Source: Glandiceps talaboti
Lineage: Eukaryota; Hemichordata; Enteropneusta; Spengelidae
Assembly (NCBI RefSeq): GCF_964340395.1
Contig: NC_135554.1
Coordinates: forward strand, 9,888,975-9,952,974
Length of the DNA: 64,000 nucleotides
Direction of reading: 5' to 3'
Of the stretch, positions 1 to 13,402 are shown in pieces. Under the pieces are notes generated by a model. It saw only the letters and a list, made by a program, of their open reading frames with translations, made no database searches and was not told the DNA's origin. Position numbers and translations under genes: made by a program. The number at the start of each line of letters is the position of its first letter. Positions within the stretch are counted from its first letter, which is position 1.

Positions 1-328
1 AATGGTAATAAGTTTTTTTTCAGTGAAAGTGCAAAAAAAAAAACAGTTTTAGGTAGAAGATATTTTATATGCAAAATATTATCCAACCATGACACTAAAC
101 AAACACATGGAAAAAATACTGTGATATATACTTGATTTCCCTGGTTCTGTTCTTGCGGTTATAAAAATGACGCGTCCAAAGTAAACTAATAAAAATATTT
201 CTTTTTGTGAAGTGTATGACCTTTGACCTTCAATGACAATATAGTTTTGTAGTTTATTCACTTGAATTACTTGACTATAACTAAAATATTGTACCTTTAT
301 ATTTTACCTACAGACGGTAAAACACAGC
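1..328. other. AT-rich non-coding stretch
   Basis: No reading frame with coding character or splice structure is visible. The only open frame is a 60-codon chance frame on the minus strand. Confidence 0.6.
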
Positions 329-381
329 CGTTGGTGGCGCTATACAAGCTATCAAAATATATTGTTATAGCGCCACCAACG
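329..381. repeat. Perfect 16-bp inverted repeat (hairpin)
   Basis: The arms at 329-344 and 366-381 are exact reverse complements (CGTTGGTGGCGCTATA and its complement) around a 21-bp AT-rich spacer. The arms are GC-richer than the surroundings. This may be the tip of a fold-back element or a MITE remnant; no target-site duplication is obvious. Confidence 0.85.
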
Positions 382-1082
382 TCAGATATAACATTCTAGG
401 TTACCCTTTTGTTGGATTTTCAATTCATTGATTTCAAAGATACAAAATAGAGATCTTTGTTGCAGCTATTTGATTAAAAATCTGATGTAGAGGTTGGCTT
501 TTTATTAATTTGTGTCACTTTTACCATAATGAATATGAGGATTTTTAACTTCAATGTGCTATTTGACGAGCTGACAAATTCTCTGAGATGCAAAATCATG
601 AATGCCATGAGCCACTGTGTCAAATGCAGAATGGAGTCACCAAGAATAAAAAAGAAACATTAAAAACATATGTGACAATTCAAACACAAAAGATAATAGT
701 ATTGAATTGTACCAACTTGCAATTGTATTGGCCTTTGATCAGATTGGTATTTGGTTGCAGATGTGAATATATACAAACACAAAGGGTAATCTCCAGTGTA
801 TAAAAAAAGGTACACATTAAGTTATAAAGAGGAAAACATTAGAATGTTCTGCAATTTTATTACTGAGACGTTGAGGTGAACTAATTCTTTATATTTTGTT
901 GGCAACAATTTACAAGTGTATTTTTTTTTTTAAAAGTAAAGGAAAGCCCAGAAGGGAAAAGCCAGGACCTATCAAGCCATAATAAAAAAAAATGTAAACG
1001 TTGCTTTAAGAAGGATTTCAAACTCAAATAATGTACATTTTATTCGGTTTAAAGTTGATTATTTTAGCAATTTTGTTAGGTG

Positions 1083-1129
<47 letters not shown>

Positions 1130-4045
1130 CCTTTTCTCTAGGTATACCAGTCATGACTTCCACAGATGAAATTTTCTTCCGTTAATTTCTTATTTATACA
1201 TATTATAGCAATGTCACTGTATTTAATAATTAAAAAAAATGTAATTAATTTGTTGGTAATAAAATAATTCTAGGTTTTACATTAGCTTTTTTTCATTGCG
1301 TACAGGAATCATGGGAAATGTGGTCACATGACCGATACTGAGTCGAGTTTGGGTTATGCTTTCGTTTTTACTGATGTCACAACGAGAGATATTTCTTTAC
1401 TGGCGTCGAGTCGTCACATAAGTTTTGAAAGTTTCATCATTTTTTTCATTTTTTTTCATCACAAAAAATGTGATCGTCACTGATGACGGGTAGTGATTCC
1501 TTTCTATATCTTTTTCTTCCTTCCCATCTTCGATTTCTAGGGTGGCTAGTTTGGTCTCGAGGTGGCGCTCTCACCATCCCCAGACAGAATGAAAAGTAAA
1601 ACAGCTTGTGTGCACACAAGCACACTCACTCCCCGGTTGTGTTTTAGTCGCTCTGGAGATTTCTGGAGCCGGATATATAAAAAGAAAAGAAATGATCTCA
1701 ACACCTCAATAAACACCCGTATTCAGTAATCGCCAGTTAATAACATACATACCAGCTATCTCGCAATATGCTTTGTTTATTTGTTTATTAGATTTGCAAA
1801 AAGAAACGTAATGCCCAACAAACAATTATTTGCCCCAAAATAGAACACCACACGTACACCACCACTGGTTGTATCAAGTGGCAAAGCTTTTCATATGCAA
1901 ATCAGTGAATAAGGTCATGACCCGATCTGCACTAATGCATGAAACTATGCTGTTTTGTATGCAACGCTCGTTAAGACAAGGTGTTGCTAGTTATTCAGGG
2001 TGTGGTACAAAAAGAACAACTCACGGAAGAGCTGCTTGCAAAGTTTGCCACAACCGCTAGCCGATGCTTCCATGACTGACTAAAGGGCTTCCATGTGGTA
2101 AAATATCGAGGAGTTGTAAACGGAGTGCGGGTAAGTTGTTACAGAAATAGCACACATTGGACGTGGAACCCACGATTCCAGAAAGTTTGAACGTAACACT
2201 GTAAATCCTACACTTGACGAATAACGCCCTGTATATGTTGCGGAAGCTACGTTGTATTCGCATTTAATGTATTTATTGTGTATTGTTCATGAATCGATAC
2301 AGTATACAGTGTCACTATCAATTCATATTTGGTATTCGGATTATTGCCGACAGCACGGAAGTTAAAACCATGCAGGTGCTAAAACGCAACAAGTTCGCGA
2401 CTACGTGAGAATCTTGATTTGGGGCAACTAATTAATTATCAACGCGCCGCAATGGCAATCATGGTGTCCAGCAACAACGGATAGACAGTACAGACAGGGT
2501 CTCAACGATCAAATGAAACGATGTCTTTCAATTTACTCCTAAAGTTCTAGGGGAAAAAATTGTGCCTTAAAAAACAATGGCAGATTGTTGTTTCAGATCC
2601 ACACTGCAGTGTTCGTTCAGTGGCGTTGTTTTCAATGTAATGCTAATGGCAACATAGTGAATCCACTGAACCATGTCGATGGTGCCAGATCAACAGGTTA
2701 ACTTGTCAAGTTGCCGAGATGTTGTGTGATACGTGATACGTGATCGCACATCCCGGATTTTGAGACAATGCTCGTGTGACGCATGTAACCGCTAAAATTA
2801 TGATTCAAAAAGTAAACATATACATATATAGTTTGTTTTATACCGTAAATAAATAATAGGAAATTATATTAAAGACAGGATTGTCACAAAGAAGTTTGTC
2901 AACCTTTTCAAATTATACAGTTCCGTATTCGACGGAAAACCGTCTTGAAATTATGTGTTTCCATCAAAACTGAATATAGTCATGATTGGTTGCTTGCTTG
3001 CTTGAACGTGAAACGTGCATGTTCTTCAGAACTTTATTACCGTAACATATAAACAGGTCCATTACCATAAAATTGAAACCATTTCTACAATATAACAAAT
3101 TAATCTGCATTGAAAAATCGGTAAAATATACACTCAGGTTTTGTTCATGTATCGTCATGGTACTAGTATTAGAAATTTCAACTGACGTTTGTGAAATTTG
3201 AAAGCCACACAGAATTAGTAGTAATAGTATTAGTACTAGTCAAGTATTGCAGTGAATCACATTTATTGTAATATATATGCAATGGCAGTATCCTGCTTAT
3301 ACCGCATAATTCATGGCTATTGGTAAATCCCAAATTGTTGTGTTGTCCAGTATAAATTGACAGGTATGCCACCATATCTTTGTTATTTTAGACATTCTTT
3401 TGTACACAGTCCACCTTTGTTTGTTCAAAGCAAGGACAATGTATTCAGTTCAGTATACAGGAAACAAAATATCTAACAATTTGGTGATCTTTAGTAGATT
3501 TTTTAACTTGTGTTGTAAAAAAAAAAAAAAGTTTATACCAGGAATAAGTTTCCCTTGAACTTGTAAAAATATATATTAATTTTTAAGTGTTGCATACATG
3601 ATAAATTTTTACTTTATCAAAACTTTGAAAAAAATCTAGACATTTTTTTCGTTGCTATTCATTTTCTCATTAATTTAACCCCACCTCCCCGCCTGTCAGT
3701 ATAAAGACTGCTTTTTTTGCTAAGACTAGCGTAGTTTATAGAGCTATGTAGGGTATTGTATTTCAACGTAGAGTTGTTTTCTTAGACGTGGTCGCCATGA
3801 TTAAGTCTATTTCCTTGTTAAATTCCCACAAGTGTTCTTATAAACCATCAATACAGAATGAGTCAGCTAATCAATAAAACAAACAAACCATATCCTGATT
3901 GTCCATTACCAGGAATTCAATATTTGGAAAGTTAAAAATATAGATTTTTTTTTTAAAAGAGAGAGAGAGATAAAATTCAATAGAAGTGCATTTGTAACTT
4001 TCACAATGCAGTGAAGGTTGATAGGGCTGAACAGGAAGACATATA
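382..4045. other. Non-coding; GC-richer island at about 1290-2130
   Basis: No coding exon is recognised. A (TA)n tract lies at 1087-1128. The stretch 1290-2130 is richer in GC and CpG than its flanks and carries a TATA-like site (1674) and a strong splice-donor consensus GTAAGT at 2131. It could therefore be a promoter plus untranslated first exon, perhaps of the PLPPR gene 15.6 kb downstream, whose first coding exon is preceded by a splice acceptor. That link is inference only. Confidence 0.35.
1672..1684 (+). promoter_or_regulatory. TATA-like box in a GC-richer island
   Basis: The string GATATATAAAAAG follows a GC-rich stretch (CCGGTTG, GGAGCCGG). The spacing would place a start site near 1705. 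It could also be fortuitous AT-rich sequence; no transcript evidence is available from the sequence. Confidence 0.2.
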
Positions 4046-4366
4046 TTACCCTGGAAGTTGAGTCTTCGGTTTACTATTAAAGATAGACACAAACTAAAAC
4101 TATTTTTGCTACATGTTGATACAACAGTGATAAGCTATTGATTGGACGTTGGTTTAATTATAGTCTCAGTAGAGAGGTGTCTCTTGAAAACTAGTTTATT
4201 TAGAGTTCCATGAACTGGGACTTCCAATGTTTACACTATCTTGATCACAGGGTGATTAAATTCACAAAACTGAGGAACCACTATTTCACTAATCTACCAC
4301 ACTGAAGAACAATAGATTTAGTTTGTGTCTATCTTAGTAAACCGAAGCTTCAATTACCAGAGTTGT
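4046..4366. repeat. Fold-back element with ~50-bp imperfect inverted termini
   Basis: The segment 4050-4098 is the near reverse complement of 4317-4365. Both contain the run CTTCGGTTTACT followed by AGATAGACACAAACTAAA in matching orientation. About 220 bp of unrelated AT-rich sequence lies between the arms. The layout is that of a small non-autonomous DNA element (MITE) or a large hairpin. Confidence 0.65.
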
Positions 4367-4663
4367 ATCTTACAGTCTACAGTGGCCACTGTGTAGATTT
4401 GGAGTGGATTGCATAGTTTTTGTATAAATGAACACGAATGTATACATAGCCTCGTAGTGTCAACATTGTCTGTCAATGTAATATTAGGTTCCACACCCAA
4501 CAAATCAATTTATTTACTTTCCTTAATAATCCTTCAGGTCGTTGAGGACATTGAGGTCACCACATAGTGATAAGTATATATAGTAGGTGTCAATGACATT
4601 ATGCCAGACTTTTTTTTATTTTTTATGGTTTTTGTGACCTGACCAATGCTTTATTTCTTTGAT

Positions 4664-4695
<32 letters not shown>

Positions 4696-6450
4696 ACATA
4701 TATATACAGGTTTTGAAAATTTGAACCAAATTATATATATATATATACATATATATTAGGAAAATATATACAAATTGCCAGTTTAAGACTAAATATTCTT
4801 TTTTGGCTGTGAGTGTCAGTAACACTGGACACAATTTTTTTCATTTTTACTCATTTGCTTAAGGCTTTTTTTCTTCTATTCTATTATAGAAAATATCACA
4901 AATCATTCTTTTATTAAGGCTAAGTTTTGTTGTTGTTGTAATTCTGACTTTGTGAAAACTTACATAATTGTTCCTTTTTATTCTTTGCTTAGACTAGTCT
5001 GTGAGATACGACATTCGTGCCATTGCTGTCAACTATACATTTACAAAATGTAGAAGCGTGATAGGGCTGAACAACATGACGTCGATGTTTCTCACACTTT
5101 ACTCTTTAGCTTTGTGCCTTTGAAAATTGAGATAGTCCTTTTCTATGTTAACAACAAGTTCCCTGTAAACAATAAAAGAGTTTTCAAAAGTACTGGTACA
5201 GTAGAATTTCAGGAGTTGAACACAGACATGGAGACATAATGTATTAAATGTAGAATACAACAATTGTACATAAACACGGACTATGTCAATGAATTGAAAA
5301 AGTCATAGACAACACAGACCCAACTACTGTGTGTTAATTGTAAATGTCTGTCAGTCATTAGTGTATAGTGACATAGTCGATTAATGATTTCCATGGTATT
5401 ATTATGACAAACACCATCAACCGTTTCATAGAAAATAACACAAATGTCAATTGTTCAGTATTTCTAAAACTTTCTAGCTAACATGGGTACCAAAGTATGT
5501 GTATATAATAAATGTACCTGTCAATCAATCAAACTAAATTCATTTCCTGTGAATATGAGTGTGTCTACATAAAGCTGACTGTAAAAATTTGATGTCCGTT
5601 GAAGGACAGTTTTCTTGTTGTCTAAAGGTTTGGTCCAACACACTTGACTACACCCAATTTTAGTGATAGCCTAAATATTTCACATTGCACAATTTGAATA
5701 AACCCACGGTCCACTAAACACTAAGACAGTCGCTATAGCGATGATTTTTATACTTTTGTAGTTAAATTTGTTCATAATGATGACTTATTTTCAATTAAGC
5801 ACTTCACTGTTATATATCTGTTGAAGTAAGGAAAATCTATTTTATTAAAATATTTTGTAAATTTGACATTTTAAAACTCATAAATCATAATTCTGACAGA
5901 TAAGTATTGATTATTTGTACATAGTTAAACATCAAGTCAATATGCACCAAAAAGTTACACACTAACAAGAATTTGTTTAACATTAATTTGACGAGGAAAA
6001 TTTAGGATGATCTTGAAGTAAAACACTCGTACTGGAAACTTTCCCTGTAATACCAACAACGCAGCTCTGTCTTCAAACCCTCTAAATTTATCTTCTCTGC
6101 ACATCAGAAATTGTCATACAGTATTCATGAAAACTTCAACTTTCTCAGTTAAAATAGAAGAGAATAGCGTTCGTCATGCAAAAAACTAAGAGTAGGCCTT
6201 GAGGCGCATTCTTCCTGTACCTTATCACATGTAGTAAATGACATTACAGTGATAGTTTGTGGCTGCATGCATGTTACCAACAAATATCTCTTTGTATCCT
6301 GAAACTATGGTTTGAATAACAGCTTATATCAATCAAAAGTTTGTCTTCAATACTACTGTAGCTAGGTTGTACAGCAGATTTCAAAATACTGCAAAGCAGA
6401 TTTGTTTGATACAATCACACAGAAATTAATAAGAAACTACACATGGTACA
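4367..6450. other. Non-coding, (CA)n tract at 4664-4701
   Basis: No coding exon is recognised. A CA dinucleotide tract (4664-4701) and short TA tracts are present. A short string around 5003-5030 (GATACGACATTCGTGCCAT) recurs with one change at 58859-58877, so fragments of dispersed repeats are present. Confidence 0.5.
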
Positions 6451-6454
6451 CTTT

Positions 6455-6745
6455 AATAGCAAGATCGCACTTTTATTACTACATTTAGTCTGAATGAAAT
6501 AAACTATTCAAACCAACGTACTGTAACAAGACGCAGACACACGGGTGCCAATGTTTTGATGTCTGCACTTGATGTCTGCATGGCGGCACCTCAGTTCATT
6601 TCAATTTAGACAAAATGTTGCAAGAAACTGTGAACATTCAATCTTGCTATCTTAAAGTGTAGCATGCTTTAGTTTCTCATTCATTTCTTCATGACTGTAT
6701 CAAACAGAGCTGGTGAACGGTATTTTGAAATCCACTGTAAAAGTA
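6455..6745. repeat. Dispersed repeat family 1, copy A
   Basis: This segment aligns by eye, in the same orientation, with 24885-25155. Shared landmarks in the same order are TTTAGTCTGAATGAAAT against TTTGTCTGAATGAAAT, then the CAGACACACGGGTG / CAGACACGCAGGTG block, TAGTGTAGCATG-like text, and TGTATCA followed by GAATGGTA/GAACGGTA. No coding capacity is seen. It is probably an old interspersed repeat. Confidence 0.65.
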
Positions 6746-8069
6746 CCAGGTACTTTGGAAGTTATATGACTCACAATCTACTTGACAAGTAAGTGTTAGG
6801 AAAGTAAAACAGAGTTAGTAGTCATTGGTATACATTCTTGAACTAAATTGGTAGACTTCAGGTATAGGCACAAGGCCATTATACACAATGCAATGCAATA
6901 AATCACACTGTGAAAGACTTACATATATTCTGTCTATTATACCTGTGTCAACACATATATTGTTATATGTTTGTATGCTCTGTTGATTATCTGTTTGCTC
7001 AGACTACTACTAACTTTTAGGTCAAAGAAAGTTTTTCATTGAGTAGCGATATAGCATTCAATCAGTTTATATAATCATCAAAAGTGAGAATATAGCCCAA
7101 AGAATAGTACGGAGAGAAAAAAACCAGGTTGGTTGATTTTCAATGATCCAAGGAATCAATATGCTGTCCTGTTCTATAGAATGAAATGTCCTGTAGGGAG
7201 ATTCAAGGTTTTGGGTATACAAATGTATATATTATTCTGGAATTCACGTTGTTTTGACTGTGTACAGTATAAAACACTCCGCAGTGAGTCAGTATCAGGT
7301 CAGGTTAACAGTTAGCACAGAATCTGTATTGTCCTATTGTACAGTGTGGAATTTCCTGTAGTGACTACTTGTAGGTTTCAGAGAAGTGTAAGTTTCTTGT
7401 GGTTTTCTCAGTTATATTTTATTGTAATGTTATGAAAGCCGGCGGAAAAGATTGCTTTAATACACTGACAAAAGCCAGGTGAACTACCTGGAGTGGTTCA
7501 TGCAGTGAATGAGATGTTAGTACACCTAACCTGTATTGAGTACCTGTAAAGTATTCTATGTACCGCACCGTACAACCACACCCAGACTCAAGCCCCATTT
7601 AAAATGTCAACTCTTTATTGAGTGTGTATGAATCAAAATGGATTGATCTCTCTGTCGGCTTTTCTACAAAATCCTTGTACAGATTTAACAGTGAAACCGT
7701 GTAGGATTTCAAGTACATTGATATGATATTCAAAGGCACATATTTATGACATATGAAACAAAATACACAGTGTTTGCATATAGTCAATTTGATACATGTA
7801 TTGACTGAAAACATGTCATACCCTACTTAATATATACCTTCAATTATTGTGTCAACTTGAAATATTTGGTATGAAAAACAAAATTTTGAAAGCACATTTT
7901 ACAAAACAAATTGTTAAAAAAAATAGTACCTACCAATGTCAGGACGGTGGTGAAATATAGATTTTGCTCTGCTAAGTGCAATTTATCACCTGTGACTACG
8001 ATATGAAGTGTCCAGTCAGTGTCCAAACAGTGAAGGTTTATTATATTTTAGTTTAAAACTTACATGTCA
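6746..8069. other. Non-coding, nothing recognised
   Basis: Open frames here are short (60-71 codons), AT-rich and without splice signals in a sensible arrangement. Confidence 0.5.
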
Positions 8070-8530
8070 TCTTGATTAATTAATGAGTGTATCTGATTGG
8101 CTAAGTGAAAGTTAGCACCATTAGATAAGCCAATGAGGTCTTTGGGAATGATATCAAATCCATATTGATTGGATGATTGTTAAACAGCCACCTGTTGATC
8201 AGCATATGTGCTAGCCTCAAGGCTCATAATCTACTGGTTGGTTGGTTGGTTGGTTGGTTGGTTGGTTGGTTGGTTGAGTGAATGGTGCCACCTGTTGATC
8301 AGTAAATGAAGTTTCTGAAGTTTATTTACAAGTAATATATCTATACTGATTGGCTTAGTGAAAGGTGTGACCTGTTGATCAACCAATAACAGCTCGTATT
8401 AAATCAAGAAATCTATTATGATTGGGTAATTGAAAACTGCCAATGAAAACACTGAGACTCACAATCAATGAAAAATCCATACTGACTGGTTTACATGAAA
8501 GCTACCACCTGTTGATTCAACCAATCATTA
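8070..8530. repeat. Degenerate tandem repeat with core ACCTGTTGATC
   Basis: Four to six decayed units are seen. Each has a TGATTGG-type block followed 25-40 bp later by CACCTGTTGATC or a close variant (near 8191, 8290, 8370 and 8507). Several are followed by CAACCAAT or ATCAGTAAATG. A pure TTGG tract occupies 8236-8275 inside one unit. Unit length varies from about 65 to 130 bp. Confidence 0.65.
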
Positions 8531-9212
8531 GCTATTTGATGATTAAATCACTTTAGATTGCATTCACAATAAGCTACTAAGAGATGACATGAAAAGAGCA
8601 TGCTACTGCACAAAAAATTCTGAATTAGTCTACAAATGCCATCACAAAAATAAATATTTTCTAGTCAACTATAGAAATAAACCTCCGTAAAGTATAGTTT
8701 AGTCCAAGCAATATATACACAAACATTTAAATGTATATATCAACCTTGACAATCTCAATTTATCATTCATCTGATGATCAATGAAGAAGCATGAAACTCT
8801 GAGTAAAGACTTATAACATCCTTATACTCCTTGGATTAAGTCTATCATAATCATTAAAAATACACTATTGTACAAACCTGCGTGTAAAATTTGCAACAAA
8901 ATAATAAGAATTAATAATACATCAATGTAATCTAAATGAAATATTTCAACCATATTCATAAAGCAAATAACTTATATTATTGTTGTTTGTAGGGTGGTAT
9001 GTAATTAATTATGTAGAAGAGTGATCGAAAATAATATTAATAGTACCGTTATTATATAAATTATTATATCAATCATACACCTACGTATGATTGATAACAA
9101 ATTTTCCCCTCTGTAACTGCACTATGATAAATACCTGTATATTAGCATTTTGCCACATGACAAATTACTTCATAGCACACACAAGCCATTAAGTATTATA
9201 TGTATATGTTTG
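8531..9212. other. Non-coding, nothing recognised
   Basis: AT-rich sequence without an exon-like open frame. Confidence 0.5.
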
Positions 9213-9512
9213 TCGGTGGCCGAGCTGTTAGCTCGTACGCCTCTTACCTCTCTGCAGCCTCGGTTCAAACCCGCCAGGTGTCGACTGGATTTGATTAAAA
9301 TTTACCACGCTGTATGTAAGAAGAGCGTTGTTTAGTTTGACTGATACAATGCAGGTTTTCCCCGGGTACTCCAGGTTTCTCCTGCACTAACACTGAACCA
9401 AAGGAGCCTATAAATGGGACTAGCTCCCATTGGTTATCCGATAAATAAATAAATCAATAAACAAACAAACAACAAACAAACAAACAAACAAACAAACAAA
9501 CAAACAAACAGA
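9213..9512 (+). mobile_element. tRNA-derived SINE
   Basis: The 5' part looks like a tRNA gene: an A-box-like TGGCCGAGCTG near 9218 and a B box GGTTCAAACCC at 9262-9272, spaced as in a Pol III type 2 promoter. A tRNA-unrelated body follows with the string GGGTACTCCAGGTTTCTCC, reminiscent of bodies in many marine-invertebrate SINEs. The element ends in a (ATAA)n(CAAA)n tail at about 9445-9510, the usual simple-repeat 3' tail. The cloverleaf is degenerate (no clean acceptor stem), so this is not a functional tRNA gene. Orientation is +, from promoter to tail. Confidence 0.75.
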
Positions 9513-11640
9513 AAATATAGAATTTATGCCCTAGTCATCTTATGTCATGACATGAATCTTACTGTATGTCATTGAATCTTTAGCATTCAAAATTGTAGTC
9601 AATATGTTCAGAATCACCATTACCTTTCTGTTACCATGGGGTTCATGTATATAGCAACAGATGAATCTACCATCATATTTCATGAACAACTTGAACAGAA
9701 GTTTGTTTGTTCTGTTCTATACATTAAATATAACTTTGATGGATCACAGTCCATCATATCATAAATTATAGAATATGGTAATGTCCATAAAATAAACAAA
9801 CAGTATGTGATAGTGTTGTAAATAACAATTTTTATGAAATAATAATTTTCACCCAAAATGTGCAAAATTAAACTGGAAATGTGGTGAAAACCAGTTGAAC
9901 ATTCAAGTAAGGAGAAACAAAATCAAATATGAAGGGTAATCGAAAATGCACAAAAATTAAAAACATTTGATTGTGTTGAAAATACCTGTTGAGCATTAAA
10001 AATACATTTGTAAATAAAAACAAGCAGAAACAAAATGAAGAAAATGTGATTGTTTTTCATATAAGGCAAAGAATTTATTAAATTTTATTTGGTGAAAACC
10101 TGTGAGGCATTAAAACTTTTAGTAAATCGTATATCAGAATGGATCAAATTAATGTAATGTTATGATGAGATGAAAAGCATATTTCATTTTGATGGAATTA
10201 TTGATATTATTATAATGTTGCGTGACTGAATTCTATGGCTACCAGGGATACATGAAAGCAGAATTTGCGTTGTTTGTGTACCATACATCATTACATGGAA
10301 TGCACAGCTGGCTTATTTTCATCCACAACTGTTGTATATTTCTGTCAATATTATTCTATTATTCACTTCTCCCTCCCTTATGTTTACTAGAGGGATTTGA
10401 CGACAACGCAACTGAAAATAATTCTACGAGTAAAAACATAATCGAATGCCATTGTAGTTGTAGAAGCCTAGTATAGAGAGTTAATAAATTGTTTGTTTTT
10501 TTCAAAGATGAAATGGTTTGTAGACAATTATATAAACCTAGTACTTTCCATACCAGTACTTGTATACATTCCTATAATTAGAACATGAATAATCAGCATA
10601 CTTTGAATTTTTGTGGCCCAAAAATAAAATGATGGATTACTTGTATATTGTTATTTAAAGTCAAAAATATTATGGTAAATTTTATATTTTGAAAATGGAC
10701 ACCAAATTTTGACAGACATAATAAGCTGATAGATCGGAAGAGTCATGCTGTTTTCATGCTGGTCGTCTGAAAAAGGGCATTATTAATTTTCAAATATTTG
10801 CCGCATATTTGGAATTGTATAACTGTCATAGTGTTTTTAAATCAAAATGAATATTAAACAGATACATGTCAGTAGTGTTATACTGTTAAAATTAATTTCA
10901 TCCTGACATGTACATCCATCATTACTGCCTTATGACTATTAGCATAGAAAGAACATATACATAAGCCTAATTATTTCTTTGTATTTACAAATGCAAATAT
11001 TTCTACCACTCACTGAGTCAAAACTTTTCTTGGAAGTGAAACCCAAATCTTTGTCAGAATCATCAGTGGTGTACCAGAATGGGCTAATGCGTTTCTTTAT
11101 ATTTTGTAAGCATTTGTAAAACTAAATAGCGTAGCATTAATGAAATTAATAATCTCAACCACTTAGATATATTGGAATAATTGTTATTACATTAAGTATC
11201 TGAGATTACTTGCACCGGTGCACACACGTACTAGTGGTATTTGCACTGCAGCGCAACACCGAAAACATTATACCTGCATGCAAATGAGGACGTGATTGTT
11301 CGTTCTACATGAAATCATGTGATCTCATAATGTCATTTTTTACAGAAATTTATTTCTTGTTTTGGTTAAACACATCTAATAATAACAGAATCTCATGCCA
11401 CTTGAGAGCAAGTGTTTGCACCTATGGGTATTTGCACTTGTGTTTGCAATGTTTTCTGCTGCACTCGTGTAAATACCCCGGGTATGCCACACTTTCACTT
11501 GTGAGTTATGGGGTTGTATTATATTATGAAGTGTGTTCATTTTAAGTAAAAGTGTTTAATTTATGAAATTGACAATCTTGACTACAAATACTTTATATAT
11601 ATATTGAAATATGATATATATTGAAATAATTAGTATAATA
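9513..11640. other. Non-coding, nothing recognised
   Basis: An 84-codon open frame at 10222-10476 (+) has no recognisable domain and lies in plain AT-rich sequence; I treat it as chance. Confidence 0.5.
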
Positions 11641-11641
11641 T

Positions 11642-12080
11642 TAGATAGATAGTTTATTTGCAATGAAGGCTACAGGCCAAACGAGCTTTATACACAAACA
11701 CAAAATACAAATGTATACAGTTCAGAAAAGATAACGGAAGCACAGTATGAAACTTAGGTTCTTATTTTGACAGAATACTAAGTAAAACATGCCGGCTCAT
11801 TTAACTTTGTGACATTTTGTGAGCTTACCCAGTGATATACATGTACATTTATCATATGACAGGTTTTCATAAAAACCATCTTGAGAGGAATTTCCTTCTC
11901 AGTTCATCATAACGATGACAGAATATTAAGACATGATACTCGTTTTCTTTCACGGAAACATTGTCTGAACTACATGTGCAGACGTTACAATAACATAAAT
12001 TTTCTGGAATGTGTTGATGTCTTCCTCTGTCAATATTCAGATTGGAGTTCATTAGTAGTAAAAGTATATAATTTATGAGA
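11642..12080 (-). mobile_element. 3' end of a non-LTR retrotransposon (LINE remnant)
   Basis: Read on the minus strand, the stretch encodes a peptide with CNVC, then ENEYHVLIFC, then a charged tail ending LRRKFLSRWFL. This is the C-terminal zinc-knuckle-like end (C-x2-C ... H-x4-C) found after the reverse transcriptase domain of many LINE ORF2 proteins. About 220 bp of 3' untranslated sequence follow, ending in a TAGATAGA-type simple-repeat tail (11642-11654 on the plus strand). Upstream coding sequence (reverse transcriptase) is not recognisable, so the copy is strongly 5'-truncated, as is usual for LINEs. Confidence 0.7.
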
Positions 12081-13402
12081 TTAATAACCTCCACTGGATA
12101 ACACATAGATATCAATTGTAATTGCAAATGTAGTATAAATTGTTCATTACACATAAAAACATATCATTTAATGAAATTAACAACCTCTACAACACTTTTA
12201 GCTTTATCAATATAATATCATAACTAGGCAAAGCCCATAAGCTCGCGCAGGGTAGATTCATTCACCGGCTGCCTCACGATGATATTGTAGATAGTGTCCT
12301 CCGTATGCAGAATGCTCATACATTGTAGTATATAGAACGCACATACGTAGTCATTGCGTCGCAATGCATCCTTGGGTAAAACCAGCCAAAATACATCACA
12401 TAGTACTAAGTATATAGGATGTGCATGCGGTACTAGTCATTGAGCCACTGTGCGAGCTATTAAAATAATTTGTATGAATTGTGTTTATTACACATAAACA
12501 CACACTACAAATCAGTCAAAATTGAAAAAAATAGGAAAGAATTGTATTGAAATAATCAATGTACAATGGGGTACTAGATTTGTTAATATTTAACAAGTAG
12601 CAAGTAAATTTGTAAACCTAAAATAAATATACCAACTATAACAGCATATTGTGTTCTGTGTTTGTATTAGAATTGTTTGTGTACAAATCAAATAGAAAAG
12701 AACTATGTCACTTTCATAAATCATTCAATTGGTGCCATGGATATCCAATATATTTCTGGTATTAATTTCATAACATATTTCAGTTGCTAGTTGAGACACT
12801 ACAAAATTCAATTTTTTTTTAATGGTTCCTGCTAGAAAGGGATTAACTGTAAAGTTGAACTATATTTCATTTTTTCGATTATATAGTATCGTGAAATTAC
12901 CATTATTATTGTAATATCACTTTGAATAGAAACCAATTTTAACAGAATATGTACCATGCGGGTATTCAGTTCTGTCTTCGGGGTTTTTTGTTGTTGTTTT
13001 TTTATATCATGTGGAACAACTAGAGTGTGTTGAGGTCACTATTATTTTTAAAAATCATGTAAACATTCCTGAAATTCAAACACCAAAAACCCCCCAAAAA
13101 CATTGCCAGTGTAATATCATTGAGGCATTCCCATATTCATGTACATATGTACCTCCACAGTAATATAGTTACATACATGTATATATGAAACAGATGGGTG
13201 AAGATTATGTAATTAGAAATTAATAGCAGTCTGTTTATACATGCACATAAAAATGACATATTATGCACATAGTAACTGCTACTGTGTGACTACACACACT
13301 ATTACACTGTAACTATTATAGTACCATTAGTTTGTACATGTATTCATTGTAGGCAGTGTTGTGAAATAAGAAAGTTTAAAAAATAAAATAACTCAACAAA
13401 CA
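12081..13402. other. Non-coding; possible small inverted element at 12238-12466
   Basis: The ends of 12238-12466 carry short complementary strings (AGCTCGCGCAG near 12240 and CTGTGCGAGCT near 12448), and CGTAGTCATTG near 12346 resembles the text near 12432. No gene is recognised. Confidence 0.4.

Noticed and set aside
9213..9290. A functional tRNA gene
   Set aside because: A and B boxes are present, but the acceptor stem and anticodon arm do not form and the sequence continues into a SINE body and tail.
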